Positions 55,178-63,889 of a stretch of 64,000 bases of DNA are shown here, in pieces; position 1 is the stretch's first letter; every line of letters starts with the position of its first letter. The notes below the pieces were generated by a model, which saw only the letters and a program-made list of their open reading frames with translations, ran no database searches and was not told the DNA's origin. The stretch lies in the NCBI RefSeq assembly GCF_031851795.1, contig NZ_CP134696.1:7006001-7070000 (forward strand). The letters are read 5' to 3'. The position numbers and the translations under genes are program-made. The stretch is from Pontibacter sp. G13 (GTDB lineage Bacteria; Bacteroidota; Bacteroidia; J057).

Positions 55178-56584
55178 ATGGATAATAGCCGTCGAGATTT
55201 TCTGAAAAGGGCCTCAGTGGCCAGCTTGGGCTTCATGGGATTGGGGACATTTGCCTGTACCCCGAATCGTCCAGCAGGAGCGGTAGCAGAAGGGGTAGGA
55301 TTTGGGAATCTGGTTCCTGACCCTGCTGGATTGTTTGATCTTCCGGAGGGGTTCACCTATCAGGTGATCTCGAGATGGGGACAGGAAATGGCGGATGGTC
55401 TTCGCCTACCGAACCGTGCGGATGGCATGGCTTCCTTCCCCGGGACTGATGGTCGTGTCATTCTCGTGAGAAATCACGAAGTAAGTACAGATGATCTCAC
55501 AAGCGGCGCATTTGGGGACGAGGCGGAATTGCTTGGGAAGACCCAGTCAGAAGAATTCTATGATTTCGGTGCTGGTGAGCATCCCGGTTTGGGAGGTACA
55601 TCCACCTTGATATACAACGAGGAAACCGGTGAGGTAGAGCGTCAGTTCATGTCCTTGCTCGGTACGGTCCGCAACTGTGCAGGAGGCCCGACCCCTTGGG
55701 GTTCTTGGATCACTTGCGAAGAAACGGTGGTCAAGGCAGGGGAAGATGGTCATACCCAGGATCATGGTTACAACTTCGAAGTACCCGCCACCGAAAACAT
55801 TCAGCGCGCCAACCCGATTCCCCTCAAGGAGATGGGGCGATTCAACCATGAAGCGGTCTGTGTCGATCCGAAAACGGGAATCGTCTACCAGACAGAAGAT
55901 CGCGGTGATGGATTGATTTACCGATTCATCCCCAATGTCCCCGGAGAATTGGCCAAAGGCGGCAAATTGCAGGCGCTCGTTGTCAGGGATACGCCCTCCA
56001 TGGATACACGCAACTGGCCTGAGCATGGTCAACCCTTGGTGCCGGTAGGGCAATGGTTTGAGACTGAATGGGTGGATCTCGACGATGTGGAATCTCCCAA
56101 GGATGATCTGCGCCACCGTGGATTTCAGGCTGGAGCAGCTCGTTTTGCCAGAGGGGAAGGCATGTGGTTCGGAAAAGGAGAGATGTATTTTGCCTGTACC
56201 AATGGCGGAGAAATCGCCAAAGGCCAAGTCTTTCGATATGTTCCCAGTGAATTCGAAGGGACAGATCAGGAAGCTCAAGCTCCGGGCCGTCTTCAGTTGT
56301 TTGTCGAACCGAATGACACCGACATCTGCAAAAACTGCGACAACCTCACCGTCGCTGCCTCTGGGGATGTCTTCATGTGCGAAGATTCAGAAGATCCCAA
56401 TATCATCGGAGTGACTCCCAACGGTGAACTCTTCATCTTTGGTACCAATGTTGGCCATCCTGATTCAGAGTTGACTGGGGTGAATTTTTCTCCAAGTGGC
56501 AAGACGATGTTTGTCAATATCCAGCACAAGGGATTGACCTTGGCGATCACCGGACCTTGGGATGCGATGAAACGAAATGCCTAG
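55178..56584 (+). CDS. Tat-exported PhoX/DUF839-family phosphatase-like protein
   Basis: 468 residues from the ATG at 55178; upstream in-frame TTG and other starts lack the signal. MDNSRRDFLKRASVASLGFMG is a twin-arginine signal (RRDFLK) followed by a lipobox-like TFAC. The body has the DUF839/PhoX beta-propeller segments: LVRNHEVSTDD, AGGPTPWGSWITCEETV, FNHEAVCVDPKTGIVYQTED and GEGMWFGKGEMYFACTNGG, which supply metal ligands in PhoX (Ca/Fe alkaline phosphatase). A role in phosphate-ester hydrolysis is likely but PhoX-like propellers vary. Ends with a strong terminator at 56606. Confidence 0.87.
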   Translation: MDNSRRDFLKRASVASLGFMGLGTFACTPNRPAGAVAEGVGFGNLVPDPAGLFDLPEGFTYQVISRWGQEMADGLRLPNRADGMASFPGTDGRVILVRNHEVSTDDLTSGAFGDEAELLGKTQSEEFYDFGAGEHPGLGGTSTLIYNEETGEVERQFMSLLGTVRNCAGGPTPWGSWITCEETVVKAGEDGHTQDHGYNFEVPATENIQRANPIPLKEMGRFNHEAVCVDPKTGIVYQTEDRGDGLIYRFIPNVPGELAKGGKLQALVVRDTPSMDTRNWPEHGQPLVPVGQWFETEWVDLDDVESPKDDLRHRGFQAGAARFARGEGMWFGKGEMYFACTNGGEIAKGQVFRYVPSEFEGTDQEAQAPGRLQLFVEPNDTDICKNCDNLTVAASGDVFMCEDSEDPNIIGVTPNGELFIFGTNVGHPDSELTGVNFSPSGKTMFVNIQHKGLTLAITGPWDAMKRNA

Positions 56585-56605
56585 CAAAAAATAACAGCTA
56601 CAATC

Positions 56606-56637
56606 AAAAAAGGCAGCCGTTGATGGCTGCCTTTTTT
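56606..56637. terminator. Strong bidirectional terminator
   Basis: AAAAAAGGCAGCC (56606-56618) pairs over 13 bp with GGCTGCCTTTTTT (56625-56637) between the converging PhoX-like and metalloprotease-TPR genes. Confidence 0.93.
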
Positions 56638-56656
56638 GATGAGATGATGATGGGTT

Positions 56657-58540
56657 TTAGAGTCGTCCCAGTGCGTCGCGAAGAGCTTCCCGGGCATCGT
56701 CGTAGTCGGGATCGATCCGGAGGGCGGCATTGAAATCGTCGATCGCGCTGTGGACATCATTGACTTCCATATAGGCACGGCCTCTCCAGTACACATTGTA
56801 CTTGTCATCTGGGTCGATATTGACCGCTTTGGTGAAGTCATAGATGGCGGAACGAGCGTTGCCATTTTCCATGCGACATTGCGCACGGTAATAGTAGGCA
56901 TCCTCGTACTCGGACTTGATGCGGATGGTTGCCGTGAAGTCGTCAATGGCATCACTGCAATTGCCCATGCTGCGATACGTGCGACCTCTCCAATACACAT
57001 TGTAATAGTCATTGGGGTCGATATTCACCGCATAGTTGTACTCGCGGATAGCTGCGTAGTACTGTTCGGTTTTGCGGTAGCAATCTGCCAAGTAGTAGTG
57101 CGCATCTTCATGATCGGAATTGTGTTCAGTCGCTTTTTTCAGCTGCTCGATGGCATCCTGATAGCGTTTTTCCTCACGAAGGGCACGCCCGTATTCGTAG
57201 CGCATCTCGAAGTTGTCATACCCCTTGTAGGCGGCCTGACGGAAGTAGTCGATGGCTTCGTCGTATTCTTGGCTTTGGTAAGCTGAGCGGCCAATCCAAT
57301 AGTACGGCCCTGCCTCGTCAGAATCGATTTCATTGGCTTGTTTGAAATCGCGGTATGCACGATCGAATTGATCCAGTTCCCAGAGGGTCCGGCCTCTCCA
57401 GTAATGGTTGTAGTAATCGTGTGCATCGATTTCGTTGGCACGGTCATAATCGCGCAAAGCCTGATCGTATTTTCCATTCCGGCGATACACATCTGCACGA
57501 TAATAATGCGCATCCTCATGATCGGATTTCAGTCGAATGGCCGTCGTGAAATCCTGAATGGCGTCATTGTCATATTTCAGCTCGCGGTTCATTCGGCCTC
57601 TCCAGTAGACGTTGTAGAAGTCATTCTGGTCAATGCGTACTGCCCGGTCGAAATCCGACAATGCGGAGCTGTAGTTTCCTTGCTTTTTCTTCGCCATCCC
57701 ACGATAGTAGTACGCATCCTCATATTCGGAATAGTACTGGATCGCCTTGGTGTAGTAATTCACCTGCTCCTCAAGATCGTCTGCATGGCGGGCCTTTTCA
57801 TAGTAGGCACGTGCTGTCTCCATGCTAGAGCTGGAGGAAGAACTTCCCGAGGAGGTCGAGCTCCCAGAGGAAGAACCGCTAGAGGTAGAGCTCCCGCTTC
57901 CAGAGGTGCTGACTGTGCTGCCGCTTGGAGAAGTACCGCGCCCAAAGAGCTGCTTGGCGCGATTCCATCCAGTTTCGATGGAGGCAAGGCGTTTGGCTTT
58001 GGCTGGGTGAGTGGATGATCCATAATCCGAGGCGACTGTACGCATGGCTGCTTGCGCATCTTGCAGCGTAGCCCCCAATTGGTACATTACAAATCCGGAG
58101 AACTCATCGGCTTCCAGTTCCTTGTCGGGACGGCTACCGATTCCGTCAAGTGTGTGACCGTTCAGGTGGTGGCCAACCTCATGTGCGAGGATGCTGACAG
58201 CGGCCCAGTTGGTATTGGATTCGAAATCGATACTTTCCAGAAACGCGTTGTCATAGATGATGTAGCGGAGCATTCCGATATCGGAAGGCAGGTTCACCGC
58301 AAAGGCGTTGTCGGTGTTGGGGCACTCGACGATGATGAAGTTTCGTTTGAGGCCCACTCGGCTCAGGATTTCATCCACGACATCTTCTGCATGGCGGTTG
58401 GAGGTAAATCCAAAGTGGTTACAGATATCGGAGTGATCGTCATGGGCATGGTTGCCATAGTATCCGCAGACAAAGGATTGCTGCGCAAAAAGCCCCATGC
58501 TCAAAGTCAAACACAGCGAGAATAAGATAATTCGTTTCAT
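56657..58540 (-). CDS. Exported metallopeptidase fused to TPR array
   Basis: 627 residues with signal peptide MKRIILFSLCLTLSMGLFAQ. N-terminal zinc peptidase domain resembling the M48 group: AHEVGHHLNGH (HExxH at residues 120-124) and ELEADEFSGF (Glu143 as third ligand), with TDNAFAVNLPSDI upstream. A Ser/Gly-rich linker (about 205-240) separates it from nine or so tetratricopeptide repeats (about 240-620) with consensus YYRG/YYRA and RIDPN motifs such as ALSDFDRAVRIDQNDF and AIEQLKKATEHNSDHEDAHYYL. Likely periplasmic; the TPRs may bind substrates or envelope partners. Convergent with the PhoX-like gene. Confidence 0.9.
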   Translation of the reverse strand: MKRIILFSLCLTLSMGLFAQQSFVCGYYGNHAHDDHSDICNHFGFTSNRHAEDVVDEILSRVGLKRNFIIVECPNTDNAFAVNLPSDIGMLRYIIYDNAFLESIDFESNTNWAAVSILAHEVGHHLNGHTLDGIGSRPDKELEADEFSGFVMYQLGATLQDAQAAMRTVASDYGSSTHPAKAKRLASIETGWNRAKQLFGRGTSPSGSTVSTSGSGSSTSSGSSSGSSTSSGSSSSSSSMETARAYYEKARHADDLEEQVNYYTKAIQYYSEYEDAYYYRGMAKKKQGNYSSALSDFDRAVRIDQNDFYNVYWRGRMNRELKYDNDAIQDFTTAIRLKSDHEDAHYYRADVYRRNGKYDQALRDYDRANEIDAHDYYNHYWRGRTLWELDQFDRAYRDFKQANEIDSDEAGPYYWIGRSAYQSQEYDEAIDYFRQAAYKGYDNFEMRYEYGRALREEKRYQDAIEQLKKATEHNSDHEDAHYYLADCYRKTEQYYAAIREYNYAVNIDPNDYYNVYWRGRTYRSMGNCSDAIDDFTATIRIKSEYEDAYYYRAQCRMENGNARSAIYDFTKAVNIDPDDKYNVYWRGRAYMEVNDVHSAIDDFNAALRIDPDYDDAREALRDALGRL

Positions 58541-58935
58541 AAGTTGTTTCCTATGAGGTCAGGTATCAGAGATGAGAGCGTATACGTATAGGATGGAATT
58601 TCACCCTGTAGCCAACGTATGAGGATCTATCCTCACATTTGGGAATTCATGACAAGGGCAAAATTTGGTAGCGGTAAAAGTATAGAATGGACGGGATCAA
58701 ATCTAACAATTGTTTCGCTTATTCCCAATACATGTTAGGCTTCAAAATCCCCACCGATCAAAGGCGAAATTTTGTCGGGAACAATCGCAATGCGCGGATA
58801 CCGAAGTCCCAGAAATCGGGCTGATCGTTCCTTAGATCTGCCAGTTGGGCGTCCTGTTCCCCCAAAATATCGCTATTATTGTACTTTGTCTCATATCTCA
58901 CGTTGCTCGCGTGGGACCCATATTCCCGCAAACCC
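58541..58935. other. Divergent intergenic region upstream of trehalase
   Basis: About 395 bp between the divergent metallopeptidase-TPR and trehalase genes. I see no reliable small gene, hairpin or -7/-33 pair; a minus-strand frame of 76 codons overlaps the trehalase start and has no start context. Confidence 0.45.
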
Positions 58936-60567
58936 ATGTTGGATCTGAATGCCACCGCAATCCGTTTTTTTCTACTCGTGAGTATCATCCTGACTAGCTG
59001 TCGGGAACCAAACCGCCCGGAAACCTTCGACTTCTATCAATCCGAATGTTTCCGGGAAGTACAATTGTCCGGTTTGTTTTCCGATTCCAAGACCTTTGCC
59101 GATATGGATCCGCGGCTACCGCTGGCCGAGATCAACGAAATCTATGAGACGAAGAAGAACCAGCCCGGATTTGTGCTGGATTCATTTGTGACGGAATACT
59201 TTGAAATGCCGGTTTCGCCGACCAGCAATTTCGTGGCGGATTCCTCCCTCGATGTTCGTGCCCACATTCGCAGGCTTTGGCCGTATCTGACGCGCCAGCC
59301 GAGCGATGCCAATGAAAATTCCTCCTTGATCGCCTTACCGAATCCCTATGTGGTACCGGGTGGCCGATTTGGGGAAATCTACTATTGGGATAGCTACTTC
59401 ACGCAGCTTGGTCTCATGGCAGATGGCCAAAAGGCATTGGTCCGCGACATGGTGGATAATTTCGCCTACCTAATCGATACGCTGGGATTCATCCCCAATG
59501 GCAATCGCGACTATTTTCTGGGTCGGAGTCAGCCGCCGTTTTTCGCCCTGATGGTGAAATTGCTGGCGCAGGATGATCCCGCCCAAGCAGTCAATTATCT
59601 GCCTCAGTTGCTGAGGGAACATGCCTTCTGGATGGAGGGTGAGGCAGGATTGAATCAGAGTCAGGCTCGACACAGACGGGTCGTCTTGATGCCCAACGGC
59701 GCGATCTTGAACAGATATTGGGACGACTCTCCAGCGCCTCGTCCAGAGAGCTACAAGGAGGATGTAGGGCTTGCCGCAGCTTCAGGTCGCAACCGGCAGA
59801 AGCTCTATCGGGATATCCGCGCTGCTTGCGAGTCGGGTTTCGATTTCTCCAGCAGATGGTTCCCCGATCATCGCAGTTTGGCGGGAATCCATACCACGGA
59901 CATCGTGCCTGTGGACCTCAATGCGCTGCTCTGGCAGATGGAGGACTGGATCTCGCAAGTGGCCTATGCTGCGGGAGATACCGCCAAGCAGAGTGCATTT
60001 GCTCATCGGGCCAATCTCCGGAAGGAAGCCGTAGCGGAATATCTGTTCGATTCCGAATCTGGATTCTTCGTGGATTATCACCTGGAAAAACAAGCTCCGA
60101 CAGGCGTGCTTTCCATGGCTGGTGCTTACCCGATGTTCATGGGGATGGCTACGCAAGGACAGGCTGATTCTGCCAAGTTGGTGCTTGAAAATCAATTGCT
60201 TCAGGCGGGAGGGTTCACGACAACTACCCGGGAGTCCGGACAGCAGTGGGACGCGCCCAACGGTTGGGCACCCATGCAATGGATCGGAATCAAGGGACTC
60301 CTTAATTACGGATTCGAGGAACTTGCGCAGGAAGCAGCAGGACGTTGGATCGCCGCCAATGAGGAAATTTACGAAAGCAAGGGTAAATTGGTGGAAAAAT
60401 ACAACGTCTACCGCCCCTTGGACGAAGCAGGTGGAGGCGAATATCCCAATCAGGATGGGTTTGGATGGACCAATGGTGTCCTCTCCAAATTACTGGACAT
60501 GGGGTATGAAGCCATTCCGGAAGCGAAGCTGAAATCGCTTCAGATGGAACCTGCGGTTGTCCAATGA
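58936..60567 (+). CDS. Trehalase (GH37), lipoprotein
   Basis: Glycoside hydrolase family 37 alpha,alpha-trehalase, giving two glucose. 543 residues from the ATG at 58936; a TTG at 58879 is in frame but the shorter form begins with MLDLNATAIRFFLLVSIILTSC, a lipoprotein signal with Cys22, so the enzyme is probably anchored in the periplasm or outer membrane. Both trehalase signatures are present: PGGRFGEIYYWDSY (residues 141-154) and QWDAPNGWAPMQW near 435; MSMAGAYPMFMGMA and GGGEYPNQDGFGWTNGV are also family-specific. The aldo/keto reductase gene follows 14 bp downstream. Confidence 0.94.
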   Translation: MLDLNATAIRFFLLVSIILTSCREPNRPETFDFYQSECFREVQLSGLFSDSKTFADMDPRLPLAEINEIYETKKNQPGFVLDSFVTEYFEMPVSPTSNFVADSSLDVRAHIRRLWPYLTRQPSDANENSSLIALPNPYVVPGGRFGEIYYWDSYFTQLGLMADGQKALVRDMVDNFAYLIDTLGFIPNGNRDYFLGRSQPPFFALMVKLLAQDDPAQAVNYLPQLLREHAFWMEGEAGLNQSQARHRRVVLMPNGAILNRYWDDSPAPRPESYKEDVGLAAASGRNRQKLYRDIRAACESGFDFSSRWFPDHRSLAGIHTTDIVPVDLNALLWQMEDWISQVAYAAGDTAKQSAFAHRANLRKEAVAEYLFDSESGFFVDYHLEKQAPTGVLSMAGAYPMFMGMATQGQADSAKLVLENQLLQAGGFTTTTRESGQQWDAPNGWAPMQWIGIKGLLNYGFEELAQEAAGRWIAANEEIYESKGKLVEKYNVYRPLDEAGGGEYPNQDGFGWTNGVLSKLLDMGYEAIPEAKLKSLQMEPAVVQ

Positions 60568-60581
60568 TACAACCTTAGTTT

Positions 60582-61577
60582 ATGCCATATCACGCAAATG
60601 ATTCGAGGTATGACCAGATGAAAACCCGCCGTGCAGGAAAAAGTGGATTGATCCTCCCTGCGCTTTCTTTGGGACTCTGGCACAACTTCGGCCACGTCGA
60701 TCGATATCAAGACATTCAGGAAATTCTCCGGTACGCTTTTGACCGGGGAATTTTCCATTTTGACCTCGCCAATAACTACGGCCCCCCTCCAGGATCTGCC
60801 GAGGAGAATTTCGGACGGGTATTTCGGGAGGATTTTCGCCCGTATCGGGATGAAATGATCATCTCTTCGAAGGCTGGGTACCGCATGTGGCCCGGACCAT
60901 TCGGGGAATGGGGTTCTCGAAAGTATCTCCTCGCTTCCCTGGATCAAAGTCTACAGCGTATGGGCCTCGAATATGTGGACATTTTCTACTCCCACAGATT
61001 CGATCCCGATACGCCGCTAGAAGAAACGATGGGCGCGCTCGATCATGCTGTTAGGTCTGGAAAAGCGCTTTATGCAGGGATTTCCAGCTATACAGCAGCT
61101 CAAACGCGAGAAGCCGCCCGAATCTTGAAAGATCTGGGTACGCCCTGTGTGATCCATCAGCCCAAGTACAATATGTTTGACAGATGGATCGAGACAGACC
61201 ATCTGGTGGAAGCATTGGATGATACCGGGATGGGTTCCATTGTGTTCTCTCCATTGGCTCAAGGATTGTTGACCTCCAAGTACCTAAAGGGGATTCCGGA
61301 AGGTTCTCGGGCGGCGCTGGATCACGGGTTTTTGCAGAAAAGTGAAATTACCGAGAAGCTCCTGACTCGCGTTCAGGCGTTGAATGATCTCGCCGCTTCC
61401 CGCAACCAGACCTTGGCTCAGATGGCGCTGATGTGGTGTTGGAGATTGCCTCAGGTGACTTCCGTGCTCGTGGGCGTGAGTTCGCTCAAACAGCTGAAGG
61501 ATAATCTAGGTGCGCTTGAGCACTCAGATTTCACGGAGGAGGAAGTCAATCAAATCGAACAAATCCTCCAAGGATAA
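60582..61577 (+). CDS. Aldo/keto reductase, YghZ/L-glyceraldehyde-3-phosphate reductase-like
   Basis: NADPH-dependent aldo/keto reductase, 331 residues, resembling E. coli YghZ from its very N-terminus (MPYHANDSRY, then LPALSLGLWHNFG) so the start at 60582 is well supported. Catalytic tetrad members are visible: ANNYGPPPGSAEENFG (Tyr), SKAGY (Lys) and IFYSHRFDPDTPLEETM (His region). FSPLAQGLLTSKYLKGIPEGSRA is the YghZ-type cofactor segment. Only 14 bp separate it from trehalase, so co-expression is likely; the link to trehalose is unclear (general aldehyde detoxification is possible). Ends at a strong terminator at 61581. Confidence 0.9.
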   Translation: MPYHANDSRYDQMKTRRAGKSGLILPALSLGLWHNFGHVDRYQDIQEILRYAFDRGIFHFDLANNYGPPPGSAEENFGRVFREDFRPYRDEMIISSKAGYRMWPGPFGEWGSRKYLLASLDQSLQRMGLEYVDIFYSHRFDPDTPLEETMGALDHAVRSGKALYAGISSYTAAQTREAARILKDLGTPCVIHQPKYNMFDRWIETDHLVEALDDTGMGSIVFSPLAQGLLTSKYLKGIPEGSRAALDHGFLQKSEITEKLLTRVQALNDLAASRNQTLAQMALMWCWRLPQVTSVLVGVSSLKQLKDNLGALEHSDFTEEEVNQIEQILQG

Positions 61578-61580
61578 TGA

Positions 61581-61614
61581 ATGGGTTGCCGATCTCGGCA
61601 ACCCATTTTGTTTG
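61581..61614 (+). terminator. Rho-independent terminator of trehalase/AKR operon
   Basis: ATGGGTTGCCGA (61581-61592) and TCGGCAACCCAT (61595-61606) pair perfectly, then TTTGTTTG. Starts 4 bp after the stop codon. Confidence 0.93.
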
Positions 61615-62030
61615 TGTCTCGGGTGCGGCAGGCCTGCGGCGGCGTGAGGGCTCCGCAGTGGCCGCCCATAGGCGGAGTCGTGGATCTGGGGGCGGCGATC
61701 TATCGCCCCCAGATCCACGACCGAGTGCCAACGAGCGCGGAGGAGCCCGACCCCGCGACCTATTTGCCGGACGGAAACCTCCTCGCAGGTACGCGGGGAC
61801 ACGCCCAAGCCTACATCCTCCAATGTCTGGAGCGGATGGGATTTTGGGCTAGGAAGAAGGGGAATCTCCTTGTGGGTTCCCCGATTTCAGGGCGACCTGT
61901 TTGCCGGGCGGAAACCTCCTCTCAGGTACGCGGGGACACGCCCAAGCCTACATCCCCCAATGTCTGGAGCGGATGGGATTTTGGGCTAGGAAGAAGGGGA
62001 ATCTCCTTGTGGGTTCCCCGATTTCTCCAA
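61615..62030 (-). repeat. Third repeat locus (inverted relative of element A, with 137-bp tandem duplication)
   Basis: On the minus strand this reads GGGCGTGTCCCCGCGTACC twice, related to the start of element A, and ends with CACGCCGCCGCAGGCCTGCC. It contains a very strong 18-bp palindrome (GTCGTGGATCTGGGGGCG, 61677-61694, and its complement 61704-61721). A 137-bp block starting CGACCTxTTTGCCGG repeats at 61756 and 61893, each ending with the GGGGAA/TTCCCC motif also present at 12941. Non-coding; the short open frames are artefacts of the repeat. Confidence 0.78.
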
Positions 62031-62084
62031 AACATCCAGGGCCGGCAGCGTGTCCTATTCATAGCATCTTAGAAAGCCTCGTTC

Positions 62085-62720
62085 ATGAAATATATCGATC
62101 GGTCCAATTGGGCCCGAAGACAGCATTTTGAGTTTTTCACCAGCCTCGATTATCCGCCTTTCAATCTGACTGCGATGGTGGATATCGCCCCACTTTCCCG
62201 ATTTGCGAAAGCTCGTAATTGGTCCATTTTCCGGACAGTCCTGTACCTGACTTCAAGGGCTGCGAATGAGATTCCGGAATTTCGGCAGCGGATACGCGGG
62301 GAAGATATTGTGGAGCATGAGGTGGTTCACCCTTCCTATACCTCCATGACGGACGCCAATGTGTTCAGCTTCACGGAGGTCGATTATCAGCCTGATATTG
62401 AGCAGTTTTTTGCCGAATGCCTCGCGGCTGAATCAGCGGTCAAGTCCGAGGCCAGCTTGGAGGACGATCCCAATCGGGATGACTATTTGTTCCTATCCTG
62501 TGTGCCTTGGGTGCACTTCACGAGTTTTGTGCATCCCGTGCATATCAGTGGGGTGGACAGCGTGCCGAGGATCACGTGGGGCAAGCATGTCTGGAAGGGG
62601 GACCGGCTGGAAATGCCGCTGAGTATGCAAGCACATCACGCCCTCGTGGACGGCTGGCATACTGGACAGTTTTTCAAGCTGATGGAGGAAATGGCTCAGA
62701 CCCCCGAAGCCTTCCTTTGA
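62085..62720 (+). CDS. CatA-family (chloramphenicol acetyltransferase-like) protein
   Basis: 211-residue trimeric-type acetyltransferase of the CAT superfamily. It opens with the family pattern (RSNWARRQHFEFFTSLDYPPFNLTAMVDI) and has the catalytic motif QAHHALVDGWHTG near residue 185 (HHxxxDG with catalytic His). The SxV...FVHPVHISGVDS-type middle strand is also usual. Closest relatives in Bacteroidota are chromosomal, and several have no chloramphenicol resistance role, so resistance should not be assumed. The stop codon overlaps 25 bp with the 3' end of the converging glycosyltransferase gene. Confidence 0.85.
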   Translation: MKYIDRSNWARRQHFEFFTSLDYPPFNLTAMVDIAPLSRFAKARNWSIFRTVLYLTSRAANEIPEFRQRIRGEDIVEHEVVHPSYTSMTDANVFSFTEVDYQPDIEQFFAECLAAESAVKSEASLEDDPNRDDYLFLSCVPWVHFTSFVHPVHISGVDSVPRITWGKHVWKGDRLEMPLSMQAHHALVDGWHTGQFFKLMEEMAQTPEAFL

Positions 62721-63886
62721 TCCAGCCAGCGCGAGACCGAGTAGGCGACCCAGCCCATGAGGAGTGGGTCGATGGGAATTCGATATCTGGGTTCTCCGTG
62801 GAGGAATGCATGTACTCCACTGAAATACAGGATAGTGAGTAGGATGGGGAACCAGAGAATCCCTCGGTTGGACATCCGCAGCCAACCCACCAAGGCCCAT
62901 GCAAACAGCATCACAAGCGCGAGGGAAAGGCCCCAGACGATCCATCCACGGAGTCCCCAGAAAACTTCTGAAGGACCCAGCCAAAATTTGCGGAGATTGA
63001 GGAGCGGAGCGCGTAGCAAGTCGATCGGATGCTCGGCAAAATGTTGCATGACGGCCTCTCGCAATGCCTGATCTCGTTGAATGGGGTCTGGGATGTCTGC
63101 ATAAATTCCCAAATCGTAGAGGTGGTCTCCGACCCAGATTCCGGTTGTGTCGCTGGGGACATTGACTTGGCCGTGGTACCAGACTTCGCCCATGCCATGG
63201 TTGAGTCGGACGAATTGATCGTATTTCTGGGTATTGTGCCACCACCAAGGTGCGAGGAACAGGAGGTAAATGAAGACGTATTTGCCCATTTCCATGAAAA
63301 TCGTTCTGCGCGGCGACCGATGGACGAGCAGGTAGGAAAGCAATAGGAGCGGTGCCAATATATCCAAGGTGGGACGAATGAGGATCGACAGCACGGCAAT
63401 CATGCTTCCTTGCCAGAAATACCGGTGATGCCAGCACCAGACGATCGCAATCAGGCACGTGGTAAATGGCACTTCCGTGTAGGCATGATCCGAAAAATAT
63501 ATAAGCGTAGGCCAGCAGGCATACCCAATCGCCGCCCAAACGCCTGCCTGATGTGCGCGATCTCTTCCCAAAGCGTGGGAAATGCTGCTAGTCCAACTGT
63601 ACAGCAGCCAGCATCCGAGTGCCGACAGCAGCCAATTGAAGTAAATCACATTCGGGAATCCTCCGACCAATACCAAGATGGCTGGATAGCCCGGCATGAT
63701 CTTGATGCTCGAAAGCAGTTGTCCCGCCTTCAATTCCTCCATCGCCAATTGATACACCCCATCATCTCGGGTGAGGTGCGAATAGCCATCAGGATGGTAA
63801 ATCGTCATCCAGATCAGCATGCGAATGGCCACAGTCAACAGGCAGATGTGCCATATCCGGATATGTCTCCAACTGAATCTGGTCAA
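62696..63886 (-). CDS. Multi-pass membrane glycosyltransferase (GT39/PMT-like)
   Basis: 396-residue inner-membrane protein with about ten hydrophobic segments, of the dolichyl-phosphate/polyprenyl-phosphate-mannose transferase (GT-C) type. The first extracytoplasmic loop has DDGVYQLAMEELKAG, giving the GT-C acidic pair; IKIMPGYPAILVLVGG and WRHNTQKYDQFVRLN are other typical segments, and HGEPRYRIPIDPLL near the end is common in the family. It starts at a TTG at 63886, 3 bp after the upstream alpha/beta hydrolase stop, implying coupling. Acceptor glycan or lipid unknown. Confidence 0.85.
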   Translation of the reverse strand: MTRFSWRHIRIWHICLLTVAIRMLIWMTIYHPDGYSHLTRDDGVYQLAMEELKAGQLLSSIKIMPGYPAILVLVGGFPNVIYFNWLLSALGCWLLYSWTSSISHALGRDRAHQAGVWAAIGYACWPTLIYFSDHAYTEVPFTTCLIAIVWCWHHRYFWQGSMIAVLSILIRPTLDILAPLLLLSYLLVHRSPRRTIFMEMGKYVFIYLLFLAPWWWHNTQKYDQFVRLNHGMGEVWYHGQVNVPSDTTGIWVGDHLYDLGIYADIPDPIQRDQALREAVMQHFAEHPIDLLRAPLLNLRKFWLGPSEVFWGLRGWIVWGLSLALVMLFAWALVGWLRMSNRGILWFPILLTILYFSGVHAFLHGEPRYRIPIDPLLMGWVAYSVSRWLDQRKASGV

Positions 63887-63889
63887 AGC

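Noticed and set aside
61577-62131. Small plus-strand frames of 76-163 codons between the AKR and CatA-like genes
   Set aside because: They run through the palindrome and the 137-bp duplication and translate into Arg/Gly/Pro-rich repeat text without a start context.
62085-62720. Calling the CatA-like gene a chloramphenicol resistance determinant
   Set aside because: Only the superfamily and catalytic HHxxxDG motif are visible; chromosomal CAT-like proteins often have other substrates and no mobile context is present beyond the non-coding repeat.
62493-63539. 348-codon frame overlapping the CatA-like and glycosyltransferase genes
   Set aside because: Same strand but different frame from the glycosyltransferase, with no hydrophobic segments or motif; rich in His, Pro, Ser and Arg as expected for a shadow frame.
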